53,213 bases of DNA from Bacteroidia bacterium (GCA_026932145.1 JAIXKT010000012.1:11900-65112); one strand, 5' to 3'; positions 44,645-53,213 are shown, counted from the stretch's first letter. Notes: generated from the sequence alone by a model not told the origin. Translations and numbers: made by a program.

Positions 44645-45796
44645 ATGAATATTCAGCAAAATAAACAACAAACGATTAACATTCGCCCTCAACTCCCAAC
44701 CTTACATGGGCTTCTGAATCTCGAAGTTACTCTTGAAAAAGAAACCATTACTTCGTTAGTTCCGCGAATAGGTTATTTACATCGTTGTTTTGAAAAATAT
44801 GCAGAACAATTGACATTCCCGCAAATTATCCCTTATGTGGATAGAACAGACTACACTGTAGCTATGAATAATGAATTCGCTTATGTTATGGGGGTGGAAC
44901 AAATGCTCGGGATAGCTGATAAAATCCCCAAACGTGTGGAATACATTCGAGTGTTGATTGCAGAACTAAATAGAATTGCATCACATTTATTATCAATAGG
45001 TTCTATGGGAATGGCTATGGATAAAATAGCTAAGTTTTCTTTTTGTTTTCAAGAAAGAGAAAAAATCCTGTCTTTATTTGAGCAAGCCTCCGGAGCCAGA
45101 TTGCTGTATAACTACATCTGGATAGGGGGTCTATTTTATGATGTTCCTCTAAATTTTGAAAAACGATGTCTGGAATTAGCTGATTATTTTGAAACAACGC
45201 TTTTGCCAAATTTAGAAAGAATTATTCGGGAAGGTTCTTTTTTGGAAAAAACGGTTGGTATTGGAATATTAATCTTAAATGATGCTTTGCAATATGGTGT
45301 AACCGGTCCAATACTACGTGCTTGCGGGTTAGGGCGAGATTTAAGAAAAGTTGATAATTACTCCATTTATGCTGAACTCGAATTTGGGATTCCTGTAGCA
45401 ACTGGGCAAAGTGGCGGGGTTTTAGGGGACACTTGGAGCCGGTGCTTTATTCGCATTGCCGAAATACAAGAATCAATACATATTGTTAAACAATGTGTTA
45501 GGCAGTTATTAGGCAGTCATAAACGTACTACGGACTTTGACCCGAGAGGTGCTTGCCCCAAAAGATGCCGCCCCACAGCACAAGAATACTATGCAAGATC
45601 CGAAAACCCACGAGGTGAACTTGCTTTCTTCTTTGTTACCCAAGGGAATACAGATATTCCCTATCGCTTAAAAGTACGGACCCCCAGTTTTTCAAACCTA
45701 AAAATACTCCCGTTATTAGCGCAGAAAAACCATATAGCAACCTTACCGATAATCTTAGCCTCGTTAGATTTGGTTGTCGGAGAAATTGACCGATAG
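44645..45796 (+). CDS. nuoD: NADH-quinone oxidoreductase subunit D, divergent and isolated
   Basis: 383 residues, homologous to the 49-kDa quinone-pocket subunit of complex I. Conserved parts are LPTLHGLLNL, with the quinone-site His, IPYVDRTDYTVAMNNEFAYV, VEQMLGI, LNRIASHLLSIG, ENPRGELAFFFVTQG, YRLKVRTPSFSNL, and the end ASLDLVVGEIDR. The usual GPQHPATHG reads RPQLPTLHG, and the usual YLHRGIEK reads YLHRCFEK. No other nuo gene is near. It could be a true but displaced subunit or a paralogue. The gene is preceded by a glycosyltransferase gene with a three-base gap. Confidence 0.85.
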   Translation: MNIQQNKQQTINIRPQLPTLHGLLNLEVTLEKETITSLVPRIGYLHRCFEKYAEQLTFPQIIPYVDRTDYTVAMNNEFAYVMGVEQMLGIADKIPKRVEYIRVLIAELNRIASHLLSIGSMGMAMDKIAKFSFCFQEREKILSLFEQASGARLLYNYIWIGGLFYDVPLNFEKRCLELADYFETTLLPNLERIIREGSFLEKTVGIGILILNDALQYGVTGPILRACGLGRDLRKVDNYSIYAELEFGIPVATGQSGGVLGDTWSRCFIRIAEIQESIHIVKQCVRQLLGSHKRTTDFDPRGACPKRCRPTAQEYYARSENPRGELAFFFVTQGNTDIPYRLKVRTPSFSNLKILPLLAQKNHIATLPIILASLDLVVGEIDR

Positions 45797-45934
45797 AAAA
45801 AATACAATTTATTAAAGTATATAATCATTTAATTCAAAGTTAGTTACATACAAAAAGTGTAATTATCTTTTTTATGTAACTCATTCACAACTGCTGGTTG
45901 TAAACCCAAATTTTCCGTAGTTATAAAAAGCGAA

Positions 45935-45955
45935 GGGGGCAGATAATCTGCCCCC
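45935..45955 (-). terminator. GC-rich terminator of the secreted-protein cluster
   Basis: GGGGGCAGA / TCTGCCCCC with a three-base loop. On the minus strand it is followed by TTCGCTTTTTATAA, giving a short U tract. It lies 30 bases past the stop of the last cluster gene. The outer AGCG/CGCT bases can extend the stem. Confidence 0.85.
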
Positions 45956-45969
45956 CGCTATACATTACA

Positions 45970-45982
45970 GAGAGAGAGAGAG
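45970..45982. repeat. (GA) dinucleotide tract after the stop codon
   Basis: Six and a half GA units lie between the stop of the 890-residue protein gene and its terminator. It is outside the coding frame, so slippage would not alter the protein. Confidence 0.9.
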
Positions 45983-45986
45983 TTCC

Positions 45987-48659
45987 TTACGGATTTGGGA
46001 AAGATGCGTAGTACAGATTCAATGAATTTGTATCTACTAAGTTAAAGTCTGTTGCACTAACATTGCCGTCCAAGTTTAAATCTGCATTATTGTAAACATT
46101 GGCTGCGTTTGTATCATTTTCAACTGAAACTATGTAGAAGTCGGATGCATTGCATTCGCCTCTATCAAAGCCGGCCATATTTGGGTAGGCATTACCTGCT
46201 GCCATACGAATTCTGCTGTTGTCTCGCATCATTGTATTTACGATGTCGTTACCCTCATAAACACTGGCAGGCGCAGTCAAATCCAATGCAGCCGGAATAG
46301 TCCTATCATAAGCATTTCCAGCATCAAAAGACTGAATCGAGATGTGATTGCGGTGTCTTATTACCACACGGTAGTTTCCATCAGGAGCTGCGCAGAATTG
46401 AGCATAACCGGTAGTTCCCGTAGCAAAATCCTTAATATCTCCATTGCTCATCAACCAAGCATAAGATTTATCCACAGGGTTATCGCTACCATCTCTAAGT
46501 TCTATTTCGATAATATCTACTACGTTGGCGGGTATTGGTGTAAAGCCTAAGGCAGTATCCATAACCGCAGTCGTTGGAATAAATCCGGTTGGGTCGCCTA
46601 CCGTAGCAGTATCGCAGAATGCAGCATTCATAGTGGCTCTAACTGCTACATTAGCATATAAGTTTGTAAACATCGTATCTCCCACCAAATCGTAAGGCCC
46701 ATCTAAGTATGTTTTAACAACTACTTTTAACGAAGGGTTAACGGTAACAACAACTGTGTCTATGGGGCCGTCGCAAGATCCATTGGTGCGAGCGACTACA
46801 AAACTATCATTAGCAGATGTAACTCCATCAGTATAAATTCCGGTATTAAATACCTGTGTAGATGTGGCCTTTAGCGCCCCAAGCATATCATACCAATTTG
46901 CGGCATAATCAGCAACTAAGGTGAAAGAACCGGCTCCACAGCGGCTTTGGTCAGCAACCGTAACAGCACCGGGTACCGGCTTAACTGTGATGGTGGTAGT
47001 ATCGGTTAGTGTATCACCGCAAGCAGGGAAGTCTGTATTGTAAACAAAAACCTTAATTTCATACGTAGAGTCAACGGTTCCTGTGTTCAACGTACCTGCT
47101 GGAATAGTAATATTCAGTGTTGCACCATTTCCAACAGCAGGTAATCCTATCTGGAATGGAATACCTTCATCTTGGCGGTAAGCATACGCTACGTAAGTCA
47201 TCTGAGCGTCTGTTGGGGTGTCTATTATAACGTTGAATGCCTGTGTAGCGCAAATGGTAGTATCTGGATCATCCGTAGAAACAATTAAAGTATTATCCGG
47301 AATTGGCATAATAACAAGCGTTTTCTCAACAAAGCATCCACCTTGGGTTGTAGTGTCAGTTACGGCACGAATAGTAATTGTAGTAGGTACTGAAACAGTT
47401 GGTAGTGTATAAGAAGTAGAATTACCTGTAGCGATATTAACGGAGTTGGTTATATCCCAGAAAGTTACCGAAACTGTGCTATCTTCTGTAAGAGCGGCTG
47501 AGGTACCAGAACAAAATGTATCCGGAGCAGCAATACTAAACGTTGGTACATAGTTTAAATTGATTGTAATAGAGGTGTCGCAACCTGCCGCAGTAACCAA
47601 TTGTATCTTTCTGCTTTCTTTTGCACCTCCATTAGCTCCATTTACACGAGATAAATTGATTGAAAAATTATTGCTGGCGGCTTGTAGCTGTACATTACCA
47701 TTATCTACGTCAAACCAATCTCCGGCAACATTACTTGTGAAGTTAATAAGAGAGCCATCACAGAAGTCATCTCCGTTAGCAGGCAATGTGATAATAGGCT
47801 TGGGATTAACTACAACCAGAACGGAATCAAAACAGCCTGATAAATCCGGGTCATCATTGTAAGCATAGACTGTATAATTTCCTGCGGTTGTAAATCTATA
47901 GCCGGCAGTGCTTATATATGAACCACCATCAATGTTTGTTATATCAACTTTCCAACGAGAGTCAATATCTGAAACAAAAGTGATAGAATCTCCCTCGCAG
48001 ATAGTATCATTAGGGGTTACGCTCGTGATAGTTGGCTTATAAACCAAAGATTGTGCAGGGGATATATAGCTGAAATTACTGGATAGAACTACTATAGGCA
48101 GGCCATAGTGTGCCTTTGTAATAGAGCCTTTCGGGGCGGCGTCAGTAGGCCTACGAATATCAATTATACTAGCGTCAATAGGGCCACCGGGACAAGTTTT
48201 TAAATCGAAGGAAATTGTTCCTACCAAAGTCCTAGTTGGACCTATTGGCACCCAATTGCCCACAGCCGCTATAGATGTTAGGGCTTTTACTTGAAGGTTA
48301 ATTATAGCGCCTTCAGCATGAGGAGACTTGCCTAAGCCCATAGCTAAATAACCTCCTGGATTTGAGGCTGCATCGTATGGCCCTCGTACATCAATCGTAC
48401 CAGAGTGAAAATTTATAATAGATGTATCCTTGATTGTAAATACGAAGTTAGCGTTTCCAAGACTATCTCCGTTTGGAGCCCCTGCTATATCTTCTACAAA
48501 AACATCTACAAAGACTTTCCCTGGGAAAGTAACATCCTTGCGTAGATCTACCGAATACTCGTATCCGATCTGGGCAAACGCAGTTGTACCTACTGCCCAT
48601 AGTACCATAAGCAGTACTATATGTGAGCATAATTTTCTGATTCTCATAATGTAAATCAT
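45987..48659 (-). CDS. Large secreted Ig-like repeat protein with a dockerin-like C-terminal module
   Basis: 890 residues. The signal peptide ends TTAFAQ (an internal ATG at 48647 is an alternative start). The N-terminal 190-residue beta module resembles that of the next protein upstream. Several PKD/Ig-like repeats follow: ITSVTPNDTICEGDSITF, CDTSITINLNYVPTFSI, PGAVTVADQSRCGAGSF. The last 240 residues contain SYAWLMSNGDIKDF, YRVVIRHRNHISIQS, ECNASDFYIV, and a calcium-loop-like DLNLDGNVSATDF. It is probably exported to the surface. It lacks a type A T9SS tail, so its route is unclear. It is the last gene of a four-gene unit. Confidence 0.82.
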   Translation of the reverse strand: MIYIMRIRKLCSHIVLLMVLWAVGTTAFAQIGYEYSVDLRKDVTFPGKVFVDVFVEDIAGAPNGDSLGNANFVFTIKDTSIINFHSGTIDVRGPYDAASNPGGYLAMGLGKSPHAEGAIINLQVKALTSIAAVGNWVPIGPTRTLVGTISFDLKTCPGGPIDASIIDIRRPTDAAPKGSITKAHYGLPIVVLSSNFSYISPAQSLVYKPTITSVTPNDTICEGDSITFVSDIDSRWKVDITNIDGGSYISTAGYRFTTAGNYTVYAYNDDPDLSGCFDSVLVVVNPKPIITLPANGDDFCDGSLINFTSNVAGDWFDVDNGNVQLQAASNNFSINLSRVNGANGGAKESRKIQLVTAAGCDTSITINLNYVPTFSIAAPDTFCSGTSAALTEDSTVSVTFWDITNSVNIATGNSTSYTLPTVSVPTTITIRAVTDTTTQGGCFVEKTLVIMPIPDNTLIVSTDDPDTTICATQAFNVIIDTPTDAQMTYVAYAYRQDEGIPFQIGLPAVGNGATLNITIPAGTLNTGTVDSTYEIKVFVYNTDFPACGDTLTDTTTITVKPVPGAVTVADQSRCGAGSFTLVADYAANWYDMLGALKATSTQVFNTGIYTDGVTSANDSFVVARTNGSCDGPIDTVVVTVNPSLKVVVKTYLDGPYDLVGDTMFTNLYANVAVRATMNAAFCDTATVGDPTGFIPTTAVMDTALGFTPIPANVVDIIEIELRDGSDNPVDKSYAWLMSNGDIKDFATGTTGYAQFCAAPDGNYRVVIRHRNHISIQSFDAGNAYDRTIPAALDLTAPASVYEGNDIVNTMMRDNSRIRMAAGNAYPNMAGFDRGECNASDFYIVSVENDTNAANVYNNADLNLDGNVSATDFNLVDTNSLNLYYASFPNP

Positions 48660-48689
48660 TTGGTTAAAGTGGTTTAAAAAAAGTATTAG

Positions 48690-50201
48690 TTATTTTCGTG
48701 TAAAAATAATTGGAAAAATTTGTTCTGTATCATATATTTTTAGTTTAAGCCAAAAAGTACCTACTGTGAGTTGTATCTTTTCTGCATCAATTCGGAATTG
48801 GTGTTTCCCAGCGGTGTAATAATCTTGCGCTATTTCTCTAACAAGTTGCCCAACAGGATTATAAAGTAAGATGGTAATAAACTGAGGGGACGTAAGTTCT
48901 ATGTACAAAGACGTTTGATCAAAAAATGGGTTGGGGTATATGTAAGCAGTAAATGGGAGTACATTTTGGATATTTGTAGGTAAATAAGTGATTGTGTTGG
49001 AGGTATCTGTGTCGCAATTATTTCCGGTAATCACGAAATAATCTCCTGGAAGTGTAGGTGTTAAAGTATCTTGATTAGCTCCGTTAATTAGTGTACCGTT
49101 AAAGTACCATTGTACGTTGCTACTTTCGGTAGTTTGCAGTTGATTTTGTGGGTTTAAAAAGAGGGTTGGGTCTGGGCTATCTCCTTGCAAAATGATATTT
49201 TGGATACTAATAGCAGCGCAATGAGAGTCAGATACAGTAAGAGACAAACTAGCATTTGGCAGTGTATCCCAATCTATTGTAACGATTTGGGTATTATTGG
49301 CTCCTACAATAGTTCCTCCGGAAACTACCCAGTTATAATCTAAGGCAGACACATTGGCTTGATACTGTGCAAGTTGATTTTGACAGGCTGTAAAGTTTCC
49401 TGTAAAAGAGCTATCTAAATTACAAATTTGCATTGGTATTAAGGTTAGTGAGTCGCTAAAATCGGATTCGCAGGAATAGTAGGTTGCTTTTGCGGTATAG
49501 GATCCGGCTTGGGTTGCGAGGAGTGTATCGCTATGCTGATTGGGTATCAAAGTTCCGTCGAGATACCAATTGCAAATTCCGTGATAGCTTGATATAAGGG
49601 TTACGCTACCGCCGGGTGGAATCTGCATTTGATTGGCTGTCAAGATAGGAATATTGGGAATACTACACAACGGGAAGTTGGGTGCTGGGTTTATGAAAGA
49701 TCCTTGGCTTTTAATATTTTGATTTGCAAAATTATAGACCCCCATTGGATTAAGCCTCCAAGAAACGGTATTAAATCCTGCTGGGTTAGTTATCGGAATT
49801 TTGAGCCTTCCTATGCGCGTGGAAGTTGTCGTTACCGGTTGTCCGGGTCCTGGGCCTCCAGTGTTTGATAAAACAGTTAAGTTTACATATCCATTTACAG
49901 CATTTGAGCCAAAGCTCATCAGATTATAGTTAGCTCCATCCGTCAATGCGTCCCAAGGACCTTTGGTTGTTTGATCTAATGAAACTGCCGCAACATCTAA
50001 ATTACTCGCTGTAACAAAGATAGAGAAATTGGACATTCCTAAATATAACGGGCCGGGTCCCGTTAGTGTAATGTAAAAATCTATCCACAACTCGCTTTGG
50101 TTAACTTTCTGCTCTACCGTTACTTGATATTGTTGCTGGGCATAAGAGTATATACTCGTAAAGCAAAGAACAAAAAGATATACAAATAGGAGTCGTTTCA
50201 T
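48690..50201 (-). CDS. Secreted protein with type A T9SS sorting domain
   Basis: 503 residues. The signal peptide ends IYSYAQ. The N-terminal module (about 20-170) shares LGMSNFSIF and TKGPWDALTDG patterns with the 890-residue protein. Two Ig-like segments follow (around 190-330), each with an NWYLDG or QWYFNG core, and a SLTVSDSHC strand. The C-terminal 85 residues are a classic T9SS type A domain: AYIYPNPFFDQTSLYIEL, ITILLYNPVGQLVREI, and a final FPIIFTRK. The sorting tail directs it through SprA and onto the surface. No enzymatic motif seen; an adhesive or matrix role is likely. Confidence 0.88.
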   Translation of the reverse strand: MKRLLFVYLFVLCFTSIYSYAQQQYQVTVEQKVNQSELWIDFYITLTGPGPLYLGMSNFSIFVTASNLDVAAVSLDQTTKGPWDALTDGANYNLMSFGSNAVNGYVNLTVLSNTGGPGPGQPVTTTSTRIGRLKIPITNPAGFNTVSWRLNPMGVYNFANQNIKSQGSFINPAPNFPLCSIPNIPILTANQMQIPPGGSVTLISSYHGICNWYLDGTLIPNQHSDTLLATQAGSYTAKATYYSCESDFSDSLTLIPMQICNLDSSFTGNFTACQNQLAQYQANVSALDYNWVVSGGTIVGANNTQIVTIDWDTLPNASLSLTVSDSHCAAISIQNIILQGDSPDPTLFLNPQNQLQTTESSNVQWYFNGTLINGANQDTLTPTLPGDYFVITGNNCDTDTSNTITYLPTNIQNVLPFTAYIYPNPFFDQTSLYIELTSPQFITILLYNPVGQLVREIAQDYYTAGKHQFRIDAEKIQLTVGTFWLKLKIYDTEQIFPIIFTRK

Positions 50202-50209
50202 TATTTGAA

Positions 50210-50923
50210 TTACTTATTCTCGGCAGTTGTGTATCGTAATGATAATGAGTGGTTTTCTACTATCCTTGCATCCTCTTCATTAACTATACCATCTAAGTTA
50301 AGGTCTTCTTTTATGAGTATTTCCGGTCTCTTCTCTGATATAGCAGCAAAAACGATAAACATATCCGCAGCATTAACTTCAGCATATAATTCATTGGGAG
50401 TATCATATACATTTCCTGCTATCATCATGGATAGTCCTTTGGGGTGCTTTATGTAAGAGTTTGGTTTAGCTATAGTTGGATTTGTAAGGTCTAAAATTGT
50501 TTGCCTTTGAATGGTAATTGGCTTGGCAGATGTAATCGGCAAATGATTGCGGTGCTTTACAATAATGTTGTAAGTTCCTTCGGGAGCTTCTAAGTAAACT
50601 TGGTTTCCGGCAAGATTGGTTACTTGGCCATTTTTAAGTAACCAGCCGGATAATGTATGCTGAACGGTATTGGTTTGGGGGTTTAAGAGTAAAACCGTGA
50701 TCATATCTACTGTTCCTGCGGGAGCTGGTATTCCGTAGCTACGCAACTGAACCTCCGGTAGGGTTTGCATTAAATCATCATTTTTCAAAGTATTTTGTGC
50801 AGGTCCTTCTAATACTACACGCAAATGCAATTCTTGCGCTATCAAAGGTATCTGAAACATCATTATCGACAAAAATACTATGCTTTTAAAGTAGCGCATT
50901 GCGTTTAAAGGGTTCTTTTTCAT
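50210..50923 (-). CDS. Short secreted protein made of the HRNH/dockerin-like module
   Basis: 237 residues. The hydrophobic signal ends PLIAQ; ATG codons at 50923 and 50899 are both possible starts. The mature part is almost only the C-terminal module of its neighbours: LHLRVVLEG, a DMITVLLLNP strand, GWLLKNGQVTNLAG, YNIIVKHRNHLPITS, LDLTNPTIA, MMIAGNVYD, EVNAADMFIV, and the calcium-loop-like DLNLDGIVNEEDARIV. It shows that the module can stand alone as a protein. Eight bases precede the next gene and six follow the previous one. Confidence 0.8.
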   Translation of the reverse strand: MKKNPLNAMRYFKSIVFLSIMMFQIPLIAQELHLRVVLEGPAQNTLKNDDLMQTLPEVQLRSYGIPAPAGTVDMITVLLLNPQTNTVQHTLSGWLLKNGQVTNLAGNQVYLEAPEGTYNIIVKHRNHLPITSAKPITIQRQTILDLTNPTIAKPNSYIKHPKGLSMMIAGNVYDTPNELYAEVNAADMFIVFAAISEKRPEILIKEDLNLDGIVNEEDARIVENHSLSLRYTTAENK

Positions 50924-50929
50924 ATCATT

Positions 50930-52639
50930 TTAATAAGGGACTACTGAATAGTATAAAAACTGGGAGTTCATATCCACAATAATCATATCAGCCGCATTCA
51001 CAACTCCATCTAAATTAAGGTCTTCCGGGTAATAAACACTTTCTGGGTTTAAGTCATTCATTATAGATGCTACAAAGTAGTCTGAAGCATTAATTTCATG
51101 AGCACCGTCATCCTCATAGGCATTGCCGGCTATCATTCCCACTTCTGATCCTGTTACATACGTAGTTCCCCATGTACCCATATAGACATTAGTTGGGTTA
51201 GTTAAATCAACCGTAATAGGATTTGAATAGTCTGATAACTTGGCTGTTGCAGACATAATAGGTAGGTGATTTCGGTGTTCTACAACAATATAATAATTGC
51301 CGGGGCCTTTATTGCGAAAACGAATATAGGGAGAAAGTCCTGTTTCAAAATCTCTAATTTCTCCATTAGATAGAAGCCAAGCATACGCAGAATCTACCGT
51401 TGTGTTGTAGGCTGTTCCGGTACGTAAATAAATATGTACCACATCAACAGCTCCTGCTGGAGAGTTATATGGATTTAACATTTTAGGATACCCTGAAATC
51501 ACACTTGCGCTTCCATAAAGGCTGTCTAAATGATATTGATAGGTAACAAAGTCTCCAAAATCATACGGATTTAGCTTTGTCCACATATTTCCACTTCCTC
51601 CGTCGAAAGCACCCTCTAAGTAAACTTTAATTTTTGTTTTAACAAAATCCCGCTCTCCAAAGCAATAAAAACCACTAAGTTTAGTTTGGTCAATGATAGT
51701 ATCAGTAGTAATACTATGATAGCTTATATCAGTGGTATCTAAGTTAGACACTCCCAGAGATTTAAAAAGTCCGTTATAACTTGGGGAATGTGCTATGCTA
51801 AGGAAATCATTTTGAGAAACATCTTCATCATCATCGTCATAGGTGAATGTGATTTTAGGATTAATCATCGTTAAACCTACTGGATTGATAAACGCAGATT
51901 TCCAATAGCGGTGCTCTGTAAGTGTAAAAAGAGATACCATAGCGGAATCTGGGGTGCCGGTAATTGGGTTAGCAACATTTGTGGAGGTAGAAAAGCGATA
52001 GTAACCTTTTGTGCCGGTTAAGCCTGAAACTGAAACCGGTGCATACTGCCCTTCATCACCAATAGGAAAAAAGAGTTCTCTATTTAAGGCAACTTCTACG
52101 GGACCACTTATGTAACTAAACATATTCCCTTCTGTTTTAGTAGAAGTTTGGGATAAACGAAGTGTATCGGTATCTTCGGTTTTTAAAACTCCTGCCCAAA
52201 AATGAATACTATCTCGAACAGTCCAGTTTCCTATCATATTTATTCGCGCAGGTTCTAAGGTCTTTAGGGATAACACATCTAAGGTATCTGTTTTGCTACT
52301 CGATGCCACAAAATCCCTTGGATGGGTTACAGATGTTAATTCTACTACTGAGCCGGGTGGCGAGATTATACTACCGGATGCTCCATAATAGTCCATTGAA
52401 AGAATAAGGGAATCTTTATTTATTAAAATTCCGTCATTTTGTAGCGGGGGTTCAAGATAGCTTTGGCCTTCATTCAACACATAGCCGTCCGATTTATTAT
52501 TGATAGAATTGATAGAATTATAGCCAACGAAGAAGTCTGTGCCGGGAGAAATATACAGCGTATCGCTAACCGACATCTGAGCAAGTAACCGTGTGCTTGT
52601 AAATAGGCCGCAAAACAAAAATAGTAAACCGTTTTTCAT
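50930..52639 (-). CDS. Secreted beta-rich protein with the HRNH/dockerin-like module
   Basis: About 569 residues from the ATG at 52637-52639. The frame extends to 52705, but the signal peptide (GLLFLFCGLFTSTRLLAQ) starts at the inner ATG. The N-terminal half has adhesin-like patterns in which a stretch reads SGPVEVALNRELFFPIGDEG and then YAPVSVSGLTG. The C-terminal 240 residues share the module: KIKVYLEGAFDGG, YAWLLSNGEIRDF, YYIVVEHRNHLPIMS, DLTNPTNVYMG, GMIAGNAYED, EINASDYFV, and DLNLDGVVNAADMIIV. First gene of the four-gene unit. Catalytic residues not recognised. Confidence 0.82.
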   Translation of the reverse strand: MKNGLLFLFCGLFTSTRLLAQMSVSDTLYISPGTDFFVGYNSINSINNKSDGYVLNEGQSYLEPPLQNDGILINKDSLILSMDYYGASGSIISPPGSVVELTSVTHPRDFVASSSKTDTLDVLSLKTLEPARINMIGNWTVRDSIHFWAGVLKTEDTDTLRLSQTSTKTEGNMFSYISGPVEVALNRELFFPIGDEGQYAPVSVSGLTGTKGYYRFSTSTNVANPITGTPDSAMVSLFTLTEHRYWKSAFINPVGLTMINPKITFTYDDDDEDVSQNDFLSIAHSPSYNGLFKSLGVSNLDTTDISYHSITTDTIIDQTKLSGFYCFGERDFVKTKIKVYLEGAFDGGSGNMWTKLNPYDFGDFVTYQYHLDSLYGSASVISGYPKMLNPYNSPAGAVDVVHIYLRTGTAYNTTVDSAYAWLLSNGEIRDFETGLSPYIRFRNKGPGNYYIVVEHRNHLPIMSATAKLSDYSNPITVDLTNPTNVYMGTWGTTYVTGSEVGMIAGNAYEDDGAHEINASDYFVASIMNDLNPESVYYPEDLNLDGVVNAADMIIVDMNSQFLYYSVVPY

Positions 52640-52907
52640 ATACCCCAAACTAAATTGTACAGACTTACAAAGAGCAAATTTCAGTATTTTTTCTGAAATT
52701 CCCAAGTAAATTCTGCATATCTACGTGTTTTTTTAAACTTTGTTATCCTACTCATTAAAAAATAGTACTGTTTATTTGAAATAATATATTACATTATTGA
52801 TTATCAGTATATTAAATTTAATATTTGTAATAAAGAGCTGCTATTATCGAGTAAGGCTAAGTTGGCTTAAAGGGATTGTTGTGTGGATGTAATACGATAA
52901 TGATATT
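52640..52907. other. 268-bp AT-rich spacer between the secreted-protein cluster and the IS630 fragment
   Basis: No coding frame, RNA gene or clear promoter match was found. It probably holds the outer end of the IS630 element and the promoter of the four-gene unit. A loose TAGTTTG-like stretch lies just upstream of 52639. Confidence 0.35.
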
Positions 52908-53213
52908 TTAATTAGACCAAAATGTATCTATATTCATATATTTGAATGTGCATATAGACATTACCATTTGAGGGCTTAGGTTCTTTATTGCTTGGTCAAA
53001 GAATGTGCTGATTTGTTCTAAATTTTCGAAATGTTTATTGGTAAACTTTCTTTTGATATGTTGCCATATCTTTTCAGCAGGGTTTAACTCTGGGCTGTAA
53101 GGAGGTAGAAATAATAGGAAGATATTTTTTGGAATGATTAGTTTTTTTGCCTTGTGGAATGCACCATTATCCAAAACCATTATTTTGTATTCTTCAGGCT
53201 CTTGCAATGAAAA
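52908..53213 (-). mobile_element. IS630-family element, 3' part, cut by the window edge
   Basis: The minus strand enters from the right edge with the C-terminal catalytic part of an IS630-type DDE transposase. About 100 residues are seen: YKIMVLDNGAFHKAKKL with the second catalytic Asp, then LLFLPPYSPELNPAEKIW with the final Glu, and an end at FWSN. The true start lies beyond the edge. This is a different IS630 subgroup from the element at the left edge, whose DDE part would not have this YSPELNPAE layout. Its outer end lies below 52908 in AT-rich sequence and cannot be located. Confidence 0.85.

Noticed and set aside
45958-46010. Possible frameshift that removed a T9SS tail from the 890-residue protein, which ends FPNP
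   Set aside because: The minus-strand sequence after the stop is only a TC tract and a terminator, and no sorting-domain pattern appears in other frames.
52706-52907. Possible small gene or RNA in the spacer before the right IS
   Set aside because: No open frame of useful length, no stem typical of a known RNA; the sequence is AT-rich and probably IS-end and promoter.

Overview
The window comes from a chromosome of the phylum Bacteroidota. The evidence is a giant SprA translocon gene of the type IX secretion system (T9SS), a cargo protein with a type A T9SS sorting tail, and several promoters carrying the Bacteroidota -7 element TAnnTTTG. Base composition is moderately AT-rich. Most genes belong to the core genome of a free-living heterotroph; I cannot place it below phylum with confidence.

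Layout. (1) 1-612: 5' part of an IS630-family element with a frameshifted transposase, cut by the window edge. (2) 662-16523, minus strand: glycolytic pair gap-pgk with a terminator hairpin, gyrA, smc and sprA. (3) 16869-21869, minus strand: a tightly packed five-gene run of AAA+ ATPase, hypoxanthine phosphoribosyltransferase, YhhN membrane protein, TPR-HisKA_2 sensor kinase and single-domain response regulator. (4) 21986-23052, minus: exbB-exbD proton channel pair. (5) 23284-28532, plus: CTP synthase and pyruvate carboxylase. (6) 28591-29872: an accessory island with a decayed IS5-like transposase tail and a TraB/GumN-family gene, bracketed by about 58-bp direct repeats. (7) 30054-33712, plus: htrA, a TPR protein, a small HD hydrolase and folK. 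(8) 33857-38200, minus: a secreted or outer-membrane protein, a DUF4412-like protein, tRNA-Leu(CAA), hscB and yidC. (9) 38433-41914, plus: the SRP RNA, a TolC-type channel, a ThiF/MoeB-rhodanese protein and an unknown secreted protein. (10) 41917-43399, minus: a YgjP-type metalloprotease and an OmpA lipoprotein. (11) 43577-45796, plus: a family 9 glycosyltransferase and a lone, divergent NuoD. (12) 45987-52639, minus: four consecutive secreted proteins. (13) 52908-53213: 3' end of a second, different IS630-family transposase.

How it fits together. Many genes act in envelope biogenesis and export. YidC and SRP RNA handle membrane insertion, SprA exports T9SS cargo, and TolC, OmpA, ExbBD and HtrA serve the envelope. 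The four-gene cluster at 45987-52639 looks like surface or matrix cargo. Three of its products share a C-terminal module with an HRNH motif and a dockerin-like calcium loop, and the fourth ends in a T9SS sorting domain. I consider this cluster, the bracketed TraB/GumN island and the AAA+/kinase operon the best places for a second look. No CRISPR array, prophage or complete new defence system was seen.
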